Source of the DNA: Hoyosella levis
GTDB lineage: Bacteria > Actinomycetota > Actinomycetes > Mycobacteriales > Mycobacteriaceae
Assembly (NCBI RefSeq): GCF_026008515.1
Contig: NZ_BQYM01000001.1
Coordinates: 62,001-126,000, forward strand
Direction of reading: 5' to 3'
DNA: 64,000 nucleotides
Each line of letters opens with the position of its first letter. Position 1 is the first letter of the stretch. The position numbers were made by a program, and so were the translations under genes. Below, in pieces: positions 38,292 to 46,247 of the stretch. Under the pieces are notes generated by a model. It saw nothing but the letters and a program-made list of their open reading frames with translations. It ran no database searches and had not been told where the DNA came from.

Positions 38292-38944
38292 CGATCCGGG
38301 TCATCGTGGCCGACGACCAGGCGCTAGTGCGGTCAGGGTTCAGCATGCTGCTCGCCTCCGCTGACGACATCAGCGTCGTCGCCGAGGCCAGCAACGGCCA
38401 GGAGGCCGTGGACCTCGCCCGCCGCCACCTGCCCGACGTGGTGCTGATGGACATCAGGATGCCGGTGATGGACGGCCTCGAGGCGACTCGCGAGATCGCT
38501 GCCACCTCGGCCACGTCCTCGGTGCGGGTGCTGATGCTCACCACCTTCGGGCTCGATGAGTACGTCTACGGGGCCCTGCGGGCCGGGGCCAGCGGGTTCC
38601 TGCTGAAGGACACCCGCCCTCATGAACTCCTCGATGCCGTCCGCGTGATCGCCGCGGGCGAGGCACTGCTGTCGCCCAGTGTCACCCGCACATTGATCGC
38701 CGAGTTCGTCCGCTCGCCAGAATCGCGCCGACCCACGCCGAAGGCGCTGGAATCGTTGACCGAGCGGGAGCGCGACGTCCTGGCCTTGGTCGCCGATGGG
38801 CTATCCAATGCCGAGATCGCTGAGCGGCTCGTCGTCAGCATCGGCACCGCCAAGACCCACGTCAGCCGACTGCTGATGAAGCTGCACGCCCGCGATCGCG
38901 CCCAGCTCGTCGTCATCGCCTACCAGACAGGATTCACTAGCTGA
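38288..38944 (+). CDS. NarL/FixJ-family response regulator
   Basis: Response regulator of 218 residues. Receiver acidic pair D9/D10, phospho-acceptor D55 in VVLMDIRMPV and lysine in FLLKDTRP. The LuxR-type HTH is near 150-212 (LTERERDVLALVADGLSNAEIAERLVVSIGTAKTHVSRLL). Coupled to the kinase by ATGA. Confidence 0.95.
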   Translation: MTIRVIVADDQALVRSGFSMLLASADDISVVAEASNGQEAVDLARRHLPDVVLMDIRMPVMDGLEATREIAATSATSSVRVLMLTTFGLDEYVYGALRAGASGFLLKDTRPHELLDAVRVIAAGEALLSPSVTRTLIAEFVRSPESRRPTPKALESLTERERDVLALVADGLSNAEIAERLVVSIGTAKTHVSRLLMKLHARDRAQLVVIAYQTGFTS

Positions 38945-39037
38945 TCGCTGCCTCCGCGCAGCTCTCACGGGCTCGATCCCAACTTGCGATCACAATCGCG
39001 GCTGGCACAATACCTGGGAGAGCACTGGGAGGTTGCC

Positions 39038-39343
39038 GTGGGATGGATGCTGTGGGCGGCGGGTGGCATTTTGCTCGTGGCAGCGGGGTTCGGAGCCGCC
39101 TACGCTCCTCGGATGCGGGCGCGCGCAGCGCACCGACGCACCGCCTGGTCGGCCGCCCGCGCCGCGGTCGACTACGCCGCCATCAGCCGCGACGCTGTAA
39201 GCCGCCCCGTAGTGGAGGCGGAGGAGCTGTTCCACAAGGCCGAGCTGCTCATCGCTGCCCGCGGCGGAATCACGGCCGCATCCGAAGCAGAGCAATGCGC
39301 CGTCCGCGCAGACCGATTGTGGCGGGCGGCGGCCGATGCGTGA
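39038..39343 (+). CDS. Small single-span membrane protein, first of a three-gene operon
   Basis: Protein of 101 residues: one N-terminal membrane helix (WMLWAAGGILLVAAGFGAAY) followed by a basic and then helical cytoplasmic part (RTAWSAARAAVDYAAIS). GTG 39038 is chosen because GGGAGG lies six bases upstream; ATG 38984 is in frame but lacks a ribosome site. Overlaps the next gene by eight bases. Function unknown; its neighbours at 39336 and 40667 share the TM-plus-helix pattern. Confidence 0.7.
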   Translation: MGWMLWAAGGILLVAAGFGAAYAPRMRARAAHRRTAWSAARAAVDYAAISRDAVSRPVVEAEELFHKAELLIAARGGITAASEAEQCAVRADRLWRAAADA

Positions 39344-40670
39344 ACATCTTTCCTGGATCCGATGGGCATTCCTTGCCGTCGCCATCGCGGTTCTCGTTGT
39401 CTTCCTCGTCGCGCAGCGCCAGAGCCAGAACGTGGATGTCAGCTACGGCCAGTCACCGTCGGCGAAGGACGGGGTCATGGACGGCGACCCGGTCGAGCTG
39501 ACCGACCACGCCATCCCCTCGACCGCGGAGATCCAGGCCATGGCCGAGGAGCAACGCGTGGTGCGGCTCCCGGGGGCGATCGCGCACTGGGACGAGAAGC
39601 TGGTCTCGGAAGCTGTCGGAGATAATGAGCCCAAGATCGTAGTCGCGCCGCCCGGCCTGACCCCGGACCAGAAGGCCCAGATCAGCGAGGTCGACGGCAT
39701 CGACTTCGAGATTATCGGTACCAGCGTCGTCAGCGGGATCACCGGCGCGCGCCACGACGACATCCCCGGCTGGCGCGGCGAGTACGCGACCGGCGACGTC
39801 ACCAGCCTGATGCTGACGCTCATCGCGGTGGAGCAGGACGAGACCATCCCGGACGATGTCGACGTTCTCGAGCGCCGCGCGCCCACCGGTCCCGAGCTTG
39901 CCGCCGTCATAGCCGATCTGAGCGCGGGACGCCCGCACCTCGCTGCCGGCACGACACTGGACGCGGTGCCCGAGAGTGCCCGCCGGGCGTTCCCGGACAG
40001 CGCGATCATGGTCGCAGCGTTCCCTCGGCAGGAGTTCGGCGAACCCATGCCCGAGTACGGCCCCGCGCTCGCCGAACGCTTCCCCGGGCAGCCCATCGTG
40101 GTGATGCACGGCAATTGGATCGAGTACCACGGCCCGCAGGCCGACGCGTTCGCCGAGATCGCTACCGCAAGCTTCTACGCGCAGTTCGGGAGCCGACTGA
40201 GCCGCTGGGACTACCCGCAGCAGAACATCCTCAATGCTTACTTGAACCGGGTGACCGACATCCGCTACTCCGGTGTGTTCGACCGTCCGCTCCCGTACCA
40301 GCCCTTCGACCCGATGCGCGTGGCCATGCCCGCGATGCCGTGGCTGTTCGGCGCCAGCGTCCTGATGTTCCTCGCCCTGTCAGCGCGCCAGGTGCTCGGC
40401 CCAGGCGCACGGCCGCCGCGCGCCGCGCCTGCTCGCCTCGCGCTCCTCAACACGCTCGCAATCGAGATCTCAGGCCTGTCCTTTGACCCAGCGCTGGCTC
40501 GCGGCATCCAGCAGCTCCAGGCCGCGTCGTCCGCTCTCGACGAGGGGCTGCCATTGCCCCACGTCGAGCGTCTCATCGGCAAGGCGGAAGCCGAGCTCGA
40601 CGAGACCGCGCGCAACATCGGACGGGAAGATCTGCGCCCGCGCAACTATGTGGCAGGCGGTGTCGTGTGA
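39336..40670 (+). CDS. Two-span membrane protein with large extracytoplasmic domain
   Basis: Protein of 444 residues. Helix 1 (WAFLAVAIAVLVVFLVAQ) and helix 2 near residue 335 (MPWLFGASVLMFLALSARQVL) enclose about 300 residues outside the membrane, in which alternating hydrophobic strands (PKIVVAPPGL, SAIMVAAFPR, QPIVVMHGNWIEYHG) suggest an alpha/beta fold. The cytoplasmic tail of about 95 residues is helical (GIQQLQAASSALDEGLPLPHVERLI). No family recognised. Starts inside the upstream gene and overlaps the next by GTGA, so the three proteins are made together and may form a complex. Confidence 0.78.
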   Translation: MREHLSWIRWAFLAVAIAVLVVFLVAQRQSQNVDVSYGQSPSAKDGVMDGDPVELTDHAIPSTAEIQAMAEEQRVVRLPGAIAHWDEKLVSEAVGDNEPKIVVAPPGLTPDQKAQISEVDGIDFEIIGTSVVSGITGARHDDIPGWRGEYATGDVTSLMLTLIAVEQDETIPDDVDVLERRAPTGPELAAVIADLSAGRPHLAAGTTLDAVPESARRAFPDSAIMVAAFPRQEFGEPMPEYGPALAERFPGQPIVVMHGNWIEYHGPQADAFAEIATASFYAQFGSRLSRWDYPQQNILNAYLNRVTDIRYSGVFDRPLPYQPFDPMRVAMPAMPWLFGASVLMFLALSARQVLGPGARPPRAAPARLALLNTLAIEISGLSFDPALARGIQQLQAASSALDEGLPLPHVERLIGKAEAELDETARNIGREDLRPRNYVAGGVV

Positions 40671-41587
40671 GCACTGCACGGATCAAGGATTTCCTCCGCA
40701 CACCGTTCGGCATCGCGGTCATCGCGCTGGTTGTGCTCACGGGATGGGCACTATGGACCGCGGGTCTCCTCGACAACGACTTGCAGCGCGCAGCTCGAAC
40801 CGGCTCGGTCCATGCCGCCGACGGAGTCGATCTCGATACCGAAGAAGCCGCCACGATCATCGGCAACCGGAGGCTCTTCGTGGGCTTCCTTGAGCCAGGC
40901 ACCGACCTCGGTGACGCATGCGATCAGATCGCCGGTCCCGCGAAAGGGACGCTCGCGCTGCTGCTGAGCCAGGACGGCGGCGAGGACTACGGCACCTACG
41001 GATGCTCGCAGCTGCCCGGCGCGGACGATGACAACCTCGGCCAGGCATTCGTCGCTGAGTCCCAGATCAGGCAGGGCATCGACGTGTTCGCCGACCGTCC
41101 GCTCGAAGCGATCAAGGTCATCGTCGTCAACTACGACATGCTGGTGAAGGCTGACATCGTGCCAGATCACGCGCGCACCATCAGCCCCTCATTGCCGCGA
41201 TACCTCATCGCGCTCGCCGCCGTCGCCGCCGTCCTCGGCGGATCTGCCCTCGCCTACCTGACCGCGCGCCGCGCGGGCAAGCTCGCCGCGCAGCGCGCGC
41301 AGGGCCGCGCCATGACCAACGATGCGCAGTCATCGCTCGATGCTCAAGCAGCAGTGCTGGCGCGGCAGATCATCGACCTCGACCGGCGCTACTCGGGAAG
41401 CGCCCCGCACCTGGACTTTGGCATCAAGTACCGCGCCATCGTGTCCGACTACACCGCGCTCCTCGACGACCTGGCCGAAGAGCATGGCTCCGTCGAGGAC
41501 CTGGCAGATCGAGTAGACGATCTCGTGGACCGTTGCCGGGCGCTCGAGCGGGCAAGCCGCCCACCTTTCGCGCACAAGCCACGGTGA
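40667..41587 (+). CDS. Two-span membrane protein with coiled-coil tail
   Basis: Protein of 306 residues. Helix 1 (FGIAVIALVVLTGWALWTAGLL) and helix 2 near 180-200 (YLIALAAVAAVLGGSALAYL) flank an extracytoplasmic domain of about 155 residues with two cysteines (GDACDQIAG and YGCSQLPG). The tail is strongly helical and charged (LDAQAAVLARQIIDLDRRY, EEHGSVEDLADRVDDLVDRC), likely a coiled coil. Same layout as the preceding protein, to which it is coupled by GTGA. Unknown function; third gene of the operon. Confidence 0.78.
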   Translation: MSTARIKDFLRTPFGIAVIALVVLTGWALWTAGLLDNDLQRAARTGSVHAADGVDLDTEEAATIIGNRRLFVGFLEPGTDLGDACDQIAGPAKGTLALLLSQDGGEDYGTYGCSQLPGADDDNLGQAFVAESQIRQGIDVFADRPLEAIKVIVVNYDMLVKADIVPDHARTISPSLPRYLIALAAVAAVLGGSALAYLTARRAGKLAAQRAQGRAMTNDAQSSLDAQAAVLARQIIDLDRRYSGSAPHLDFGIKYRAIVSDYTALLDDLAEEHGSVEDLADRVDDLVDRCRALERASRPPFAHKPR

Positions 41588-41829
41588 CCTGGCCCGATCC
41601 ACCCCTTCAGTAGTGCCTGACCACCGAAGGACCAAAATCTGTCGTACCCCTATGCCACGATGAATCTTGTCAGGAGCCGACGGGGATTGCTCTCCCCTCC
41701 ACCGAGTTCACCGGCACGATGCGCACCGCCCCATCGAGCATTACGCGATGGGTCCGCCATTCTGATCGGCAGCCGCGCCGACTAGTGCTCGATCTCGTTC
41801 TCCTCGACACCAGACCATCCCGATGAAAG
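41588..41829. other. Intergenic stretch before the accessory genes
   Basis: About 240 bases. It contains a CTGTCGTACCCCTATG...ACGATG string of a kind I associate with spacers of actinobacterial accessory regions, but no gene or RNA is recognised. Confidence 0.35.
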
Positions 41830-42459
41830 GTGATGATTGTGACCGAGCAGACCCAGAGGATCGATCCGGTACGGCTGGCCGAGGCAGTGGCGTTCGCGGC
41901 CGAAAAGCACAGTGAACAGACCCGCAAGCGCGCGGAGGGGGATCAGCGTCCGCGTATCCCATACATCAGTCACCTGATGGCAGTCTCCGGGATGGTCATC
42001 GAGGACGGCGGAGACACTGACGAGGCCATCGCGGGCTTGCTGCACGACTACATCGAGGACATCGATGAGAACGGGGCGGACGAGCTCGAACAGCGGTTCT
42101 GCGTGCGGATCCGCGACATCGTGATCGGATGCTCCGGCCCGAAGAAGGAACAGATCCCCGACTTCCGGACACGGAAGCAGGCCTACCTTGATCACCTCAC
42201 CACCACCCGCGACGAAGGGACCGTGCGCGTCTCCCTCGCGGACAAGGTCCACAACGCACGCTCGACCGTCAGCGACCTCGAGACCGATGGCCCTTCGGTG
42301 TGGGACAGGTTCAACGCTGGCGTGGAGGACCAGCTGTGGTGGTACAGCTCGCTCTCCGCGGCCTACACCGACCACGCGAAGGACGGTCGCGCTGATGAGC
42401 AGCGGGCCGCGGAACTGCATCGCCTCGTTTCCCGGATGAAGGAATTCGGCGGTCAGTGA
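41830..42459 (+). CDS. HD-domain phosphohydrolase, RelA/SpoT-hydrolase-like
   Basis: Protein of 209 residues with an HD fold like the (p)ppGpp hydrolase domain. The metal motif is YISHLMAVSGMVIEDGGDTDEAIAGLLHDYIED (first His, then HD), and a late D in RVSLADKVHNAR completes it; AAEKHSEQTRKR resembles the AxxxHxGQxRK start of SpoT/MESH proteins. GAAAGG precedes a cluster of possible starts (ATG 41830, ATG 41833, GTG 41839). No synthetase domain, so it resembles a small alarmone hydrolase. It heads an accessory group; a role in stress or phage response is possible but not shown. Confidence 0.85.
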   Translation: MMIVTEQTQRIDPVRLAEAVAFAAEKHSEQTRKRAEGDQRPRIPYISHLMAVSGMVIEDGGDTDEAIAGLLHDYIEDIDENGADELEQRFCVRIRDIVIGCSGPKKEQIPDFRTRKQAYLDHLTTTRDEGTVRVSLADKVHNARSTVSDLETDGPSVWDRFNAGVEDQLWWYSSLSAAYTDHAKDGRADEQRAAELHRLVSRMKEFGGQ

Positions 42460-42481
42460 CCAGCACGTTCTAGGGGGGATA

Positions 42482-43537
42482 ATGGGAGCACCAAGCGATC
42501 TGGGGGCCGACGAGATCTTCTGGGAGGCACGCTCCGCGGTCGACCCGAATCGATGGATCACCGTCGATGTCGAAGGGAACTGGCACGCCGATGCCGTGAC
42601 CACCGAGCAGTTCGACAGGTACCTGCCAAGCACTGATGGCGTTTGGACCGAGCATTACCAGGAGCCGATCGAGCTCGCTTTCTCCTACTCTTACCAGCCT
42701 AAGTCGCGCCACGATCACCTGGCCCTGGGCCATCTAGTGGCCATGCTGCTGCCCGAGCCGGTGAACTACTCCGGGTATCCGCCGCCGCTGCCACCAGTGC
42801 CGCCTGGCTGCGTCGTGATCGAGGAAGAACTCCTGCGGTACCACGAGGCAGACGACAAGCATCGGAAGGTGCACCGCGCCTGGCTGCGCAGGAAACGGCT
42901 CGCCCTCAAGCGGCAGCTAGAGGCGAAGAACACACCCAAGCCCGAGGAGACCGCTATGGAATCTACTGACTACCTGCCCGCCGAGGATCTCGGAGCGTAC
43001 CTGGCCCGGCACCGCCCACCGGCCATCCAGTCGATAGAACTGACCGTCACCCCGCAAGGCCCCGGCGGCCTCACACGCTTCGGCGACGCGATGCGCACCG
43101 TGCTGCACGCCGTCGTTTCCGACTGGCCATCGGGGGTTGTCTTTGTCGTCGCCTTCGACGGGGACTCCCGATATGTGCAAGGCATGTACTACCCGACATC
43201 ATGGTTGATCGAGTTCGGCGCGCAACCACCGGCCGTGATGCGGGCTGCCATGTCGGACGGATGGATCGATCCTGACTCGATCCCCGATAACCACACGGAC
43301 TTCGAGAGCCGCCGTGAATGGAAGAACAACCTCGTCCAGGAACTCGACTGGCACGTCGATGGTCTGCCGACAATCGCTGGCGCGCTGGAGAAAGCGGCGT
43401 ACGAGCACCTCGGCGCGCAGCCCGACGACGCCTACTTCCTGCAGATCTTTCGCACCGATGACGGGGGAGACGACGACGAGGACGTTCTCGTCGCACCCGT
43501 TGATGAGCATGACGTGAAGGAGAAGGTGCGCACTTGA
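42482..43537 (+). CDS. Hypothetical protein, two-part, accessory
   Basis: Soluble protein of 351 residues. Residues 1-150 contain a proline cluster (YPPPLPPVPPGC) and a basic helix (HRAWLRRKRLALKRQLEAKN); residues 160-345 look like a separate globular domain (SIELTVTPQGPGGLTRFGDAM, VFVVAFDGDSRYVQGMYYPTSWLIEFGA) ending in an acidic tail. I recognise no family. GGGGGG precedes ATG 42482, 22 bases after the HD gene, so the two are probably one operon. Confidence 0.65.
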   Translation: MGAPSDLGADEIFWEARSAVDPNRWITVDVEGNWHADAVTTEQFDRYLPSTDGVWTEHYQEPIELAFSYSYQPKSRHDHLALGHLVAMLLPEPVNYSGYPPPLPPVPPGCVVIEEELLRYHEADDKHRKVHRAWLRRKRLALKRQLEAKNTPKPEETAMESTDYLPAEDLGAYLARHRPPAIQSIELTVTPQGPGGLTRFGDAMRTVLHAVVSDWPSGVVFVVAFDGDSRYVQGMYYPTSWLIEFGAQPPAVMRAAMSDGWIDPDSIPDNHTDFESRREWKNNLVQELDWHVDGLPTIAGALEKAAYEHLGAQPDDAYFLQIFRTDDGGDDDEDVLVAPVDEHDVKEKVRT

Positions 43538-43825
43538 GGAGCGCACTACGTCGCTGTCAACCGCGCTGGTTCCTGCAGATGGTGCTCGCTTGGAACGGTC
43601 CTCGGTAGCCGGTATCCGGCACGGGCTGTGCCACGTGGCAACTGAGCAACCGGGTCAGCCGAACCCTAGATTGCTGCGCCTTGGGCAATTCGACCAATTC
43701 CGTGCAGCACCGCGCAATGCTCAATACACACCCCGCTTTAACAATCGCACTGAACGGACCAGCCCCCGCATGGTCAGCTATCACTACAGGTTGCACTGCG
43801 AACCAGGTGGAGGAAGACGATCCTG
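43538..43825. other. Intergenic stretch, 288 bases
   Basis: Between the hypothetical gene and the GIY-YIG gene. It holds a perfect 12-base palindrome TGCCACGTGGCA at 43629-43640. I see no coding sequence with a ribosome site. Confidence 0.4.
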
Positions 43826-44638
43826 ATGACTCTGACGCTCGAACCGATCCTGCGCAGCGCCCGCATCGACCCCGCCAACGCACTAGTGATTCGCCATGCG
43901 TACGTGAAGGAGCACGAGGATACCGGCCTTCAGGGCATCCACGCCGACTCCACGGACGACCAGATCCTGGCATATACGAGCCACCAGTCAGCGAACTCAC
44001 GGATCTTCCCTGTCGTCCCGCCCAGGATCTGGGTCGTCTTCGTCCGCGAGGGCGGCGACCGGGCCCGGCTCTGGTCAGTGGTGGAGAACTGCGGCGAGAT
44101 CTCGAATGACGGCTCCCTCCGAGTCTTCGACCTCGTCGAGGCGGAGCACATGGCCGACCTCAGAAACCGGCTAGTGATCGGTTGGAGATCGCCACGCACA
44201 TGGAGGCTGAACGGCCCCACGGCCGCCGAGTACCCGGTCATGGAGATAGCGGACGCGGAGCCCGTTCCATTCCCCGGTTTCGACAAACTCGTTCTTGACC
44301 ACGAGCAACTACAGGCGGTGATACGAGACCATCGCTACGCCTCGTGGCGCACGGCGCTCTCGTCGGTGGTGGGCGTCTACCTAATCACCGATACCCGCGA
44401 CGGACGCCAGTACGTCGGCAAGGCCGACGGAGCTGAGAGCATTCGCCAGCGCTGGACCGCTTACGCGAGCAACGGCCACGGCGGCAACGTCGAGCTGCGC
44501 AGTATCGACCCGGTCAGCTTTCGCTTCTCGCTCCTGCGTGTGTTCGACCCTGCGACTCCTACGCGAGTGATCGACGAGGCGGAAAGTCACTTCAAGTTGG
44601 CGCTCGATACGCGGCGGCACGGGTTGAACCGCAACTGA
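43826..44638 (+). CDS. GIY-YIG nuclease-family protein with N-terminal domain
   Basis: Protein of 270 residues. The last 90 are a GIY-YIG domain: V-G-V-Y at 182-185, Y-V-G at 196-198, the conserved Arg near 207-209 (ESIRQRW), a Glu in DEAESHFK and a terminal GLNRN. The first 170 residues form a separate domain with no known match (PRIWVVFVREGGDRARLWSVVENCG). Similar two-part proteins are found among restriction-type or housekeeping nucleases of unknown target. Whether this is a defence nuclease cannot be settled here; the accessory neighbourhood makes it worth testing. Confidence 0.82.
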   Translation: MTLTLEPILRSARIDPANALVIRHAYVKEHEDTGLQGIHADSTDDQILAYTSHQSANSRIFPVVPPRIWVVFVREGGDRARLWSVVENCGEISNDGSLRVFDLVEAEHMADLRNRLVIGWRSPRTWRLNGPTAAEYPVMEIADAEPVPFPGFDKLVLDHEQLQAVIRDHRYASWRTALSSVVGVYLITDTRDGRQYVGKADGAESIRQRWTAYASNGHGGNVELRSIDPVSFRFSLLRVFDPATPTRVIDEAESHFKLALDTRRHGLNRN

Positions 44639-44664
44639 TAGCTACGATGAACCTCGCTGCGCTG

Positions 44665-44835
44665 TCACCGATCGCTCGGTGCGCGGACATCCGGAAAACA
44701 TGAAAAGCGGACCCGGCCCTGCGGATCAGGCTGTAGCGCAGGTAGGCCGCACACGGCCGCAGCCGCACTCTCGGCGACCTGCCGGAAACCGCCCACCAGC
44801 AACGCAGCAACGAGCAACACCGAGGTTCGACGCAT
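44665..44835 (-). CDS. 56-residue secreted protein with Cys pair
   Basis: Short gene outside usual length limits. A signal peptide (MRRTSVLLVAALLVGGF, cleavage probably after AESAAAA) leads to a mature part of about 29 residues with two cysteines (VCGLPAL and FSCFPDV). A TATCCT box lies six bases before ATG 44835 on the minus strand, the leaderless layout seen for other genes of the window, and the frame ends at TGA 44665. The next gene in the same direction is the pentapeptide-repeat gene 35 bases upstream. The mature peptide is very short, so it could be a signalling or toxic peptide, or simply a small exported protein. Confidence 0.55.
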   Translation of the reverse strand: MRRTSVLLVAALLVGGFRQVAESAAAAVCGLPALQPDPQGRVRFSCFPDVRAPSDR

Positions 44836-44841
44836 GGACAC

Positions 44842-44847
44842 AGGATA
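44842..44847 (-). promoter_or_regulatory. -10 box of the small secreted protein gene
   Basis: TATCCT on the minus strand, six bases before ATG 44835. Confidence 0.45.
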
Positions 44848-44870
44848 TGCCCGCTGGCGCCGCGCCCCGG

Positions 44871-45821
44871 CTACCAGTGAGCAGGGTGGTGGAGCGCAGG
44901 AGGCAACGTCGTAGCCGAGTCGCCCTTGGCCGCGTTGAGCTGCGACTGGGTGAGGAACAGGGCATCGGTGAGATCGGCGCCCCGAATGTTGGTGTCACGC
45001 AGGTCAGCGCCGATCAGGTCCGCATAGCGCAGATCAGCCCCACTCAGGTCGGCGGCTATGAGGAGGGCTCCACGCAGGCTCGCGCCCCGGAGATCGGCTC
45101 CCGAGAACTTTGCACCCATCAGATCGGCCCCGCGATAGTCCTTCTTGCCGCCTCGCACCGTCGCTCGGCAGAGCTCGCTGGCCCGCAGAAGCAGTGTGTT
45201 GACCTCGCCGCGCAAGGCATTGATATCGAGTTCGAGTATCGACTCGGCGCTGCCTCGGGTCAGCCCATCGAGGTCGGCCAGCCACCGCCGCAGGTCACTG
45301 TGAAGCGTGCGGGCGGATGCCAGGTCGAGCGCCGCAGTGACGTACCAGATCAGTTCGTGCAGGTGTCGCATGACGGGCAAGACCTCGAACATCGAGCTCG
45401 CCGACTCCGGGGCCTCGCGCCAATCGACGCCACCAAAGGTCACGTGCGACACCTTCTGACCAGCGCCGAAGCAGTCGAACACGGTGCAGCCCGGATAGCC
45501 CTTCTCGCGCAGCTCTCCGTGGATGCCGCAAAGGAAGTCCGAGCGTAGGTTCGAGCACGGTGTGCCCGCGGGCTTGCTCACGGCGAAGTCGGCGGACCGG
45601 GCGAAGGGGAGAGCGACGCAACACAGGCCGAAGCAGTTGGCACAGTCAGCTTGCAGCTCCTTTCCCACCAGCCCGGACACGGCTCGCGATCGACTGCTCG
45701 CGCCATCGGGCTGGGTCCGCGTGCGCCCCCGCGAAGGGGGAGTTCCGTGCTGTGGCGACACCGTGCATGCTCCTGACTTGCGACGAGCATCGTGGTCACG
45801 CTGCTCCGAGCTTGCTGCCAT
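44871..45821 (-). CDS. Cysteine-rich pentapeptide-repeat protein
   Basis: Protein of about 316 residues. The N-terminal third has clustered cysteines (CANCFGLCC, TPCSNL, FLCGIHG, GCTVFDCFGAG), a pattern that could bind zinc or iron-sulphur. A helical middle follows, and the last 80 residues are a pentapeptide-repeat helix with repeated A-D-L-x-x units (GADLRGASLRGA, SGADLRYADLIGADLR). The pentapeptide part forms a right-handed square helix by family knowledge. The start is uncertain: homology seems to begin near GKELQADCANC, about residue 53. Function of this cysteine-rich subgroup is not known to me. Confidence 0.82.
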   Translation of the reverse strand: MAASSEQRDHDARRKSGACTVSPQHGTPPSRGRTRTQPDGASSRSRAVSGLVGKELQADCANCFGLCCVALPFARSADFAVSKPAGTPCSNLRSDFLCGIHGELREKGYPGCTVFDCFGAGQKVSHVTFGGVDWREAPESASSMFEVLPVMRHLHELIWYVTAALDLASARTLHSDLRRWLADLDGLTRGSAESILELDINALRGEVNTLLLRASELCRATVRGGKKDYRGADLMGAKFSGADLRGASLRGALLIAADLSGADLRYADLIGADLRDTNIRGADLTDALFLTQSQLNAAKGDSATTLPPALHHPAHW

Positions 45822-45884
45822 TCTCGCAGACGCCGCGCAAGGGTTTGGCGCGCACAGTCGCGAGCCTCGACGACCAGGACCGGT

Positions 45885-46247
45885 CTACTGGTATCCGCGC
45901 AGCCCGAATATGAAGCCCAATGAAGTGCTCGTCGAAGCCGCTTTCGAAGCCGCCCATGCCTCTCCGAGCCCCATCACAATATCGCCATAGCGCTCGTTCA
46001 CTTCCCGCGCGATCTGGGAATACTCGCTCTCGGCTGCTTCGAAGTCAACGCTGTCAGCCCACCCGATGAAATAGATCGCGTCGCGGAGACGAAGGCCGTC
46101 CTCGAATGCTTGCGGATCGGCGTGCTGGGTCTTCGCGGCATCAAGGCCCTCGTGGAGCAGGCCGCGGATCTCGCTCTCGCCGAGGTCGTAGCCCGCCAGC
46201 AAGGAAACCCTGGCATCCTCGGGAAGGTCGTGGATCGTCGTCACCAT
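45885..46247 (-). CDS. Small hypothetical partner of the ADP-ribosylglycohydrolase gene
   Basis: Protein of 120 residues, mostly helical and acidic (FEDGLRLRDAIYFIGWADSVDFEAAESEYSQIAREVNERYG). No signal peptide or known motif. Its start overlaps the end of the ADP-ribosylglycohydrolase gene by seven bases, so they are translated together. Possible cofactor or regulator of that enzyme; not assigned. Confidence 0.65.
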   Translation of the reverse strand: MVTTIHDLPEDARVSLLAGYDLGESEIRGLLHEGLDAAKTQHADPQAFEDGLRLRDAIYFIGWADSVDFEAAESEYSQIAREVNERYGDIVMGLGEAWAASKAASTSTSLGFIFGLRGYQ

